Origin: an uncultured Lachnospiraceae bacterium
GTDB lineage: Bacteria > Bacillota > Clostridia > Lachnospirales > Lachnospiraceae
Assembly (NCBI GenBank): GCA_947626945.1
Contig: CANQUC010000021.1
Coordinates: 1-40,914 of the forward strand
Length of the DNA: 40,914 nucleotides
Direction: 5' to 3'
The first letter of the stretch is position 1; each line of letters begins with the position of its first letter. Of the stretch, positions 36,182-40,914 are shown one piece after another. Made by a program: the position numbers and the translations under genes. The notes beneath the pieces are model-generated. The model ran no database searches. It worked only from the letters and a program-made list of their open reading frames with translations, and was not told the origin of the DNA.

Positions 36182-36410
36182 TGTGGATAACAGCGGGGGT
36201 TTTGTCCAATGTTTCCACATTGGTTTTTCAACAGCTCTGTGCAAAATGTGGATAACATTCCGGCCCTTTTTTTCCTGTAGAATCCTGTCGGATAAAAATG
36301 TCGGTCAGAGACGGGGTTTGACGGATTTTGGGAAAAGGATGCCCATCAAACAAAAATCCACATGTTTCAGCAAAATCTGCTGTTGATAAACATGTGGATA
36401 TTGTGGATAA
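36182..36410 (+). promoter_or_regulatory. Cluster of DnaA boxes
   Basis: Perfect TGTGGATAA (the complement of TTATCCACA) at 36182-36190, 36247-36255 and 36402-36410, all in one orientation. Near matches at 36211-36219 and in the murC terminator arms are weaker. The boxes lie upstream of the dnaD promoter and against the murC stop codon. Confidence 0.65.
36348..36399 (-). terminator. Terminator of murC
   Basis: Arms AAACATGTGGAT (36388-36399) and ATCCACATGTTT (36356-36367) form a perfect 12-bp stem, with inner CAGCA/TGCTG pairing, followed on the murC strand by TTTTTG. The stem itself contains DnaA-box-like strings. Confidence 0.8.
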
Positions 36411-37790
36411 TTATTTTCCTAAAAGATGTTCCCCTACCAAAAAAATATCTCCGGCTCCCATGGTGATCAGCAGGTCTTTTGGCTGACACTGTTCCAGCAG
36501 GAAGTTTTCAATCTCGTCGAAAGAGGGAAAATACCAGGTCTTTGTTCCCAGCTTTTCCAGTTCTCTCTGCAGATCCAGGGAACTGATGCCGATGGTATTT
36601 TTTTCGCGGGCGGCAAAAATGTCCGCCAAAACGACCCGGTCCGCCAGAGAAAGCGCCTCTGCGAAATCTGTGAGAAAAGCCTTGGTTCGGGTGTAGGTAT
36701 GGGGCTGAAACACCACCCAGCAGGTTTGGTGGGGATAATTGCGGGCCGCCTTTAAGGTGGCTTTGATCTCCGTAGGGTGGTGGGCATAGTCGTCAATGAT
36801 GTGAATGCCGTGCACCGTGCCTTTTTCCTCAAAACGGCGGTCCGTGCCGGCAAAGGAAAGCAGTCCCTTTTCAATGGTTTCCAGCGGAATCCCAAGCTCC
36901 AGCGCAACGGCAATGGTGGCCAGGGAATTGGAGACATTGTGGGCGCCGGGCACCCGCAGGGTGATTTTGCCGAGAATGGCGCCGTCTTTTATCAGATCAT
37001 AACTGGCGTTTCCAAGGTCGTCAAAGACAATGTGGCGGGCGGTGTAGTCAAAATCACCTTTCAGTCCGTATGTAATCACCCGGCACGGGAGGTCCTTTGT
37101 CAGATCCCGGTAATTTTCGATCTCTCCGTTTATGATCAGCAGGCCCAGGGGAGGCAGCTTTTCCGCGAAAAGCCGGAAAGAATGGCGGATGTCCGCCAGA
37201 TCCTTAAAGAAGTCCATATGGTCTTCCTCGATGTTGAGGATCACGCTGATCTGAGGAAAGAAGCTTAAAAAGCTGTTGGTATATTCACAGGCCTCCGTTA
37301 CGAAGATCTCCGATTTGCCTACCCGGATATTGCCGCCGATGGATTTTAAAATCCCTCCCACGGAAATGGTAGGATCCGCCTTTGCTTCCAGGAGGATCTG
37401 AGAGATCATGGAGGTGGTAGTGGTCTTTCCGTGGGTGCCGGAAATGGCAACGGGCGTTTTGTAGTTTTTCATGATCTGTCCCAGCAGATCCGCCCGGGTA
37501 AGCATGGGAATCTGAAGCCGTACCGCCTCCGCAAATTCCGGATTGTCCGGATGGATCGCGGCGGTATAGACTATAAGATCGATATCCGGGGTGATATTGG
37601 ATGCCCTCTGGCCGTATTGAACCCGCGCGCCCATATCTTCCAGTTTTTCTGTCAGCGGAGACCGGTTGCTGTCAGAGCCGGTGACGGAAAAGCCTCTTTT
37701 CAAAAGGATCTCCGCGAGTCCGCTCATGCTGATACCGCCAATGCCCATAAAATGGATGTGGATCGGTTTCTGAAAATCGACCTGATACAT
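36411..37790 (-). CDS. murC: UDP-N-acetylmuramate-L-alanine ligase
   Basis: A 459-aa cytosolic ligase that adds L-alanine to UDP-MurNAc, the first step of the peptidoglycan stem peptide. The N-terminal nucleotide-binding motif is FMGIGGISMSGLA (14-26), ATP-binding GTHGKTTTTS (118-127), and DDYAHHPTEI in the C-terminal domain is the usual Mur-ligase DxYxHHP element. AAAGGAG lies 7-8 bases before the ATG. It is a single-gene unit with its own promoter and terminator, and makes precursors used by the PBP at 27362. Confidence 0.96.
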   Translation of the reverse strand: MYQVDFQKPIHIHFMGIGGISMSGLAEILLKRGFSVTGSDSNRSPLTEKLEDMGARVQYGQRASNITPDIDLIVYTAAIHPDNPEFAEAVRLQIPMLTRADLLGQIMKNYKTPVAISGTHGKTTTTSMISQILLEAKADPTISVGGILKSIGGNIRVGKSEIFVTEACEYTNSFLSFFPQISVILNIEEDHMDFFKDLADIRHSFRLFAEKLPPLGLLIINGEIENYRDLTKDLPCRVITYGLKGDFDYTARHIVFDDLGNASYDLIKDGAILGKITLRVPGAHNVSNSLATIAVALELGIPLETIEKGLLSFAGTDRRFEEKGTVHGIHIIDDYAHHPTEIKATLKAARNYPHQTCWVVFQPHTYTRTKAFLTDFAEALSLADRVVLADIFAAREKNTIGISSLDLQRELEKLGTKTWYFPSFDEIENFLLEQCQPKDLLITMGAGDIFLVGEHLLGK

Positions 37791-37825
37791 GGGGTCATCT
37801 CCTTTGTTTCCTGATTACTAAAGAT

Positions 37826-37853
37826 ATTATACTCGCTGCGGGGAAAAAATCAA
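37826..37853 (-). promoter_or_regulatory. Promoter for murC
   Basis: Minus strand TTGATT (37848-37853), 16-base spacer, perfect TATAAT (37826-37831), 36 bases before the ATG. Confidence 0.65.
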
Positions 37854-37968
37854 ATAGAAAAATACAGGTGCACAAGTAAAAACCCTGCATTTTGTGCAGA
37901 GTTGCGGGTAAGTCCGGGTAAAGACCAAAAAAGTGTTGGTGCATTGTCATAAAATGCGGAAAAAAATA

Positions 37969-37992
37969 GAACATTTTTTGTAAAAAATGTTC
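37969..37992. promoter_or_regulatory. Palindrome overlapping the glgC -35 (candidate operator)
   Basis: Arms GAACATTTTTTG and TAAAAAATGTTC match at 11 of 12 positions. The right end overlaps the -35 (37990-37995). A regulator site is likelier than a terminator because the core is AT-only. Confidence 0.5.
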
Positions 37993-38018
37993 ACTAATTC
38001 CTGAAGTTGTGATATAAT
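37990..38018 (+). promoter_or_regulatory. Promoter for glgCD
   Basis: TTCACT (37990-37995), 17-base spacer, perfect TATAAT (38013-38018), 33 bases before the GTG start at 38052. Confidence 0.65.
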
Positions 38019-38051
38019 CTTAGCAAATACCCAAAAGAACGAGGTGATCCT

Positions 38052-39326
38052 GTGATCAAAAAAGAGATGATAGCCATGCTTCTTGCAGGCGGACAGGGCA
38101 GCAGACTGGGGGTTCTGACGGCAAAAGTGGCAAAACCGGCAGTAGCCTTTGGAGGTAAATATCGCATTATCGATTTCCCGCTGAGCAACTGCATCAATTC
38201 AGGGGTGGATACGGTAGGCGTGCTGACGCAATATCAGCCTTTGCGGCTAAATTCACATATCGGCATCGGTATTCCCTGGGATCTGGACAGAAATATCGGA
38301 GGCGTGACAGTGCTTCCCCCTTACGAACAGAGCAGCAACAGCGAATGGTATACCGGTACCGCAAACGCCATTTTTCAGAATCTGAACTACATGGAAATGT
38401 ACAATCCGGATTATGTGCTGATCTTATCAGGCGATCATATCTATAAGATGGATTATGAAGTGATGCTCAATTTCCACAAGGCCAACAACGCGGACATTAC
38501 CATTGCCTGTATGCCGGTTCCCCTTGAGGAGGCAAGCCGGTTTGGAATCGTCGTAACAGATGAAAACGGCGCCATCAAGGAATTTGAGGAGAAGCCGGAG
38601 AAGCCCAGCAGCAACCTGGCTTCCATGGGCATTTACATTTTCTCCTGGAAAGTGCTGAAAGAAGCGCTGGTGACCATGTCCGACCAGAGCAACTGTGATT
38701 TTGGCAAGCATATCATTCCCTATTGTCATGAAAAGGGAATGCGCCTGTTCGCGTATGAGTACAACGGCTACTGGAAAGACGTGGGAACCCTTGGCTCTTA
38801 CTGGGAAGCCAATATGGAGCTTGTGGACATCATCCCGGAATTCAACCTGTATGAAGAATACTGGAAGATCTATACAAAGTCCGATACCATTACGCCTCAG
38901 TATGTGGCGGACACTTCTTTCGTGGAAAAGAGCATTGTGGGAGAGGGCACCAACATCGAGGGAGAGATCCGCAATTCCGTTATCGGTTCCAATGTGTCCA
39001 TTGGAAAAGGCGCGGTGGTGAAAGAATCCATCCTGATGGACGGAGTGGTCATCGGCGAGGGCTGTCATATTGAAAAAGCCATCATTGCCGAGGAGTCCGT
39101 CATTGGAAAAGACGTGAAGATCGGCGTGGGTCAATACAAGGAAAGTACACTGGATCCCCGGGTATATGCCTTTGATCTGGTTACCATCGGAGAAAAATCA
39201 GTGGTTCCGGATCATGTTCAGATCGGAAAAAATACGGCGATCTCCGGAGAGACCGTTTTGGAGGATTATCCCGACGGCATCCTTGAAAGCGGAGGCGCTA
39301 TTGTAAAGGACGGTGACCGCGTATGA
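38052..39326 (+). CDS. glgC: Glucose-1-phosphate adenylyltransferase, catalytic subunit
   Basis: Makes ADP-glucose from glucose 1-phosphate and ATP, the committed step of glycogen synthesis. The 424-aa protein has the nucleotidyltransferase motif [11 protein letters not shown] (11-21), the sugar-binding [19 protein letters not shown] region, [11 protein letters not shown] and FEEKPEKP, and ends with a left-handed beta-helix of hexapeptide repeats ([19 protein letters not shown] on). Start: GTG 38052 after GAGGTGATCCT, giving the family's usual N-terminus. Its end overlaps glgD by 4 bases (ATGA), so the subunits are coupled. Confidence 0.96.
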   Translation: MIKKEMIAMLLAGGQGSRLGVLTAKVAKPAVAFGGKYRIIDFPLSNCINSGVDTVGVLTQYQPLRLNSHIGIGIPWDLDRNIGGVTVLPPYEQSSNSEWYTGTANAIFQNLNYMEMYNPDYVLILSGDHIYKMDYEVMLNFHKANNADITIACMPVPLEEASRFGIVVTDENGAIKEFEEKPEKPSSNLASMGIYIFSWKVLKEALVTMSDQSNCDFGKHIIPYCHEKGMRLFAYEYNGYWKDVGTLGSYWEANMELVDIIPEFNLYEEYWKIYTKSDTITPQYVADTSFVEKSIVGEGTNIEGEIRNSVIGSNVSIGKGAVVKESILMDGVVIGEGCHIEKAIIAEESVIGKDVKIGVGQYKESTLDPRVYAFDLVTIGEKSVVPDHVQIGKNTAISGETVLEDYPDGILESGGAIVKDGDRV

Positions 39327-40441
39327 AAGCAGTAGGGATTATTCTGGCAGGCGGCAACAACAAGAGAATGGGTGAGCTGTCAAAGAAACGCGCCATTGCG
39401 GCTATGCCTATCGCAGGCAGCTACCGGAGTATTGACTTTGCGCTCAGCAGCATGTCAAACTCCCATATTCAAAGGGTTGCCGTATTTACACAGTACAATA
39501 CCAAATCCCTGAACGAGCATTTGAGCTCCTCCAAATGGTGGGATTTCGGAAGAAAACAGGGCGGACTGTATGTGTTCACCCCTACCATTACAGCGGAAAA
39601 CAGCAACTGGTACATGGGTACCGCGGATTCCATTTATCAGAATCTGGATTTTCTGAAGAGCAGCCACGAGCCTTATGTGGTCATTGCAGCCGGAGACGGT
39701 GTGTACAAGCTGGATTTCAATAAGGTGCTGGAGTATCATATTGAAAAGAAGGCGGACATCACGGTGGTGTGCACCCAGCTCCCCGCGGGAGAGGATCCTA
39801 CCCGCTTTGGTATCATCAAAATGGATGAAGATTCCCGTATCGTTGAGTTTGAGGAAAAACCGGTGATCGCTACGGCAAATACCGTTTCCACAGGTATTTA
39901 TATCATCAGAAGAAGACCCCTGATCGAACTCATTGAGCGGTGTGCACAAGAAGGGCGATATGATTTCGTAAATGACATTCTTGTCCGGTATCGGGGACTG
40001 AAGCGTATTTACGGATACAAAATGACGGATTATTGGAGCAACGTGTCCACTATGGAATCTTACTATCGGACCAATATGGACTTTTTAAAACCGGAGGTGA
40101 GAGATTACTTTTTCAACCAGTATCCTGACATTTACTCTAAGGTGGACGATCTTCCGCCTGCAAAGTACAATGTGGGATCAAAGGTAAAAAATAGTTTGAT
40201 TTCCAGCGGTTCTATCATCAACGGAACCGTAGAGAACTCCATCTTATTTAAGAAGGTGTTCGTTGGAAATAACTGTGTAGTTCGTAATTCTATCATTTTA
40301 AATGATGTGTATTTAGGCGATAATTGCGTAATTGAAAACTGCATCGTGGAGAGCCGGGATACAATACGAGCAAACTCCTATCACTGTGGTGATAACGGAG
40401 TGAAGGTAGTTGTTGAACAAAACTCTAGATACCTGTTATAA
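39323..40441 (+). CDS. glgD: Glucose-1-phosphate adenylyltransferase, GlgD subunit
   Basis: A 372-aa GlgC paralogue. In Firmicutes GlgD joins GlgC as a regulatory or helper subunit with little activity alone. The N-terminal motif is altered to [14 protein letters not shown], the sugar-nucleotide site reads [11 protein letters not shown] where GlgC has [10 protein letters not shown], and the C-terminal beta-helix is shorter ([17 protein letters not shown]). These losses fit a regulatory subunit. It is about 50 residues shorter than its partner. Confidence 0.93.
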   Translation: MKAVGIILAGGNNKRMGELSKKRAIAAMPIAGSYRSIDFALSSMSNSHIQRVAVFTQYNTKSLNEHLSSSKWWDFGRKQGGLYVFTPTITAENSNWYMGTADSIYQNLDFLKSSHEPYVVIAAGDGVYKLDFNKVLEYHIEKKADITVVCTQLPAGEDPTRFGIIKMDEDSRIVEFEEKPVIATANTVSTGIYIIRRRPLIELIERCAQEGRYDFVNDILVRYRGLKRIYGYKMTDYWSNVSTMESYYRTNMDFLKPEVRDYFFNQYPDIYSKVDDLPPAKYNVGSKVKNSLISSGSIINGTVENSILFKKVFVGNNCVVRNSIILNDVYLGDNCVIENCIVESRDTIRANSYHCGDNGVKVVVEQNSRYLL

Positions 40442-40513
40442 AAGGAGATGTCGAAAAAAAAGATGTCCGGGTGAAGAAGAGTTTTTACTAATCATCGAAA
40501 GAGGAGAAAACTC

Positions 40514-40777
40514 ATGAAGATAACAGATATTCGGATCAGAAAGATCGAGAAAGAAGGCAGGATGAAAGCGGTTGTTTCCATTACGTTGGATAACGAATTT
40601 GTGGTACATGACATCAAGGTTATTGAAAGCGACAACGGTATGTTTGTAGCAATGCCCAGCAGACAGACTCCGGACGGTGAATACAGAGACATTGCTCATC
40701 CCATCAATTCTGAAACCAGGAATATCATCCAGACAACTATTTTAGAGGCTTACGAGAGAGAGATGCAAGAGAACTGA
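40514..40777 (+). CDS. spoVG: SpoVG family regulatory protein
   Basis: An 87-aa nucleic-acid-binding regulator that in Firmicutes affects septation, sporulation and virulence genes. The full family pattern is present: [36 protein letters not shown], then [24 protein letters not shown]. Many relatives have a C-terminal extension of 5-10 residues; this one stops at [18 protein letters not shown] precedes the ATG. It is 72 bases after glgD and ends in a strong terminator. Confidence 0.95.
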   Translation: MKITDIRIRKIEKEGRMKAVVSITLDNEFVVHDIKVIESDNGMFVAMPSRQTPDGEYRDIAHPINSETRNIIQTTILEAYEREMQEN

Positions 40778-40795
40778 TTCCCTGCTTTGAACAAG

Positions 40796-40841
40796 AAGAG
40801 GGCGCCCCAAAAAGAAATCCTTTTGGCGGCGCCCTCTTTTT
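40796..40841 (+). terminator. Terminator of spoVG
   Basis: AAGAGGGCGCC (40796-40806) pairs with GGCGCCCTCTT (40828-40838), with an inner CCAAAA/TTTTGG pairing, followed by a run of T. Intron-like sequence begins at once after it. Confidence 0.9.
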
Positions 40842-40842
40842 G

Positions 40843-40914
40843 GTTTGCCCGCCATGGGCGGGCTCTAACGGGTGAAAGTCCCGAATGCGCCTAGGCAACG
40901 AGGAAGCACATAGC
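40843..40914 (+). mobile_element. 5' end of a group II intron, class IIC-like (partial)
   Basis: The last 72 bases follow the start of known IIC introns: GTTTGCCCGCCATGGGC, then CTCTAACGGGTGAAAGTCCC and GAATGCGCC. From memory, the Oceanobacillus iheyensis IIC intron begins GTGTGCCCGGCATGGGTGC and continues with GGGTGAGAGTCCCGAAC at similar spacing. The 5' base is GTTTG rather than the usual GTGYG. The rest, including any maturase gene, lies outside the window. Confidence 0.7.

Larger units (their letters stand above)
36043..36410. other. Intergenic region between dnaD and murC with DnaA boxes
   Basis: A 368-base gap with no gene. It holds the dnaD promoter (extended -10 at 36101), an 11-bp inverted repeat (36155-36180), three perfect DnaA boxes, and the murC terminator at the right end. 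Confidence 0.7.

Noticed and set aside
36356-36399. Additional DnaA boxes
   Set aside because: The near-matches form the arms of the murC terminator, which explains them.

Overview
The window looks like chromosomal DNA of a Firmicute, most likely a Lachnospiraceae-type Clostridium. The support is protein-family content: paired GlgC/GlgD, SpoVG, QueT, PPi-type phosphofructokinase, a Gram-positive F-type ATPase operon, a DnaD/DnaC-like helicase-loading pair, strong AAGGAGG-type ribosome binding sites and frequent GTG/TTG starts. Base composition is moderate, about 53% G+C in a sampled core-gene line. Species cannot be assigned from the sequence alone.

Layout. 1-459: left end of an IS3-family element (orfA, leftward, running off the window) with a leader hairpin over its ribosome site. 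542-3697: a small unknown protein, a divergent pair (enolase-superfamily sugar-acid dehydratase and short-chain dehydrogenase) and a lipoprotein cyclophilin. 3783-9170: a small membrane protein, adenosylhomocysteinase, a three-helix membrane protein, glucose-6-phosphate isomerase, a D-2-hydroxyacid dehydrogenase and a small unknown protein. 9328-16801: a complete F1Fo ATP synthase operon (two AtpZ/AtpI-like proteins, then a, c, b, delta, alpha, gamma, beta, epsilon) with a small charged protein appended. The c subunit carries the residues of Na+-binding rotor rings, and a 15-bp tandem repeat lies between the a and c genes. 16892-22171: a basic unknown protein, a SAM-dependent methyltransferase split by a one-base frameshift, an 821-residue membrane-anchored unknown and an M29 aminopeptidase. 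22283-25675: QueT with a preQ1-I-like riboswitch, two small membrane proteins, an AT-rich orphan membrane gene and a flavodoxin. 26099-32690: PPi-phosphofructokinase, a class A penicillin-binding protein with a Pro/Thr/Glu tail, and a MacB-like ABC transporter fusion. 32742-37790, all leftward: dnaD-like, dnaC-like and prs in one operon, then murC; the gap between dnaD and murC holds three perfect DnaA boxes. 38052-40777: glgC-glgD and spoVG. 40843-end: the 5' end of a group II intron resembling class IIC, directly behind the spoVG terminator.

The genes are mostly housekeeping: glycolysis (pgi, pfp), glycogen synthesis (glgCD), energy coupling (atp), wall synthesis (murC, PBP), nucleotide supply (prs), replication start (dnaD, dnaC-like), methyl-cycle salvage (ahcY) and queuosine precursor uptake (queT). 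Mobile or foreign DNA appears at both ends (IS3, group II intron) and as the AT-rich gene at 24175-25083. No tRNA, rRNA or CRISPR array was seen. The most unusual signals are the atpB-atpE repeat tract, the Na+-type c subunit, the methyltransferase frameshift, the DnaA-box cluster, and the intron/terminator junction.
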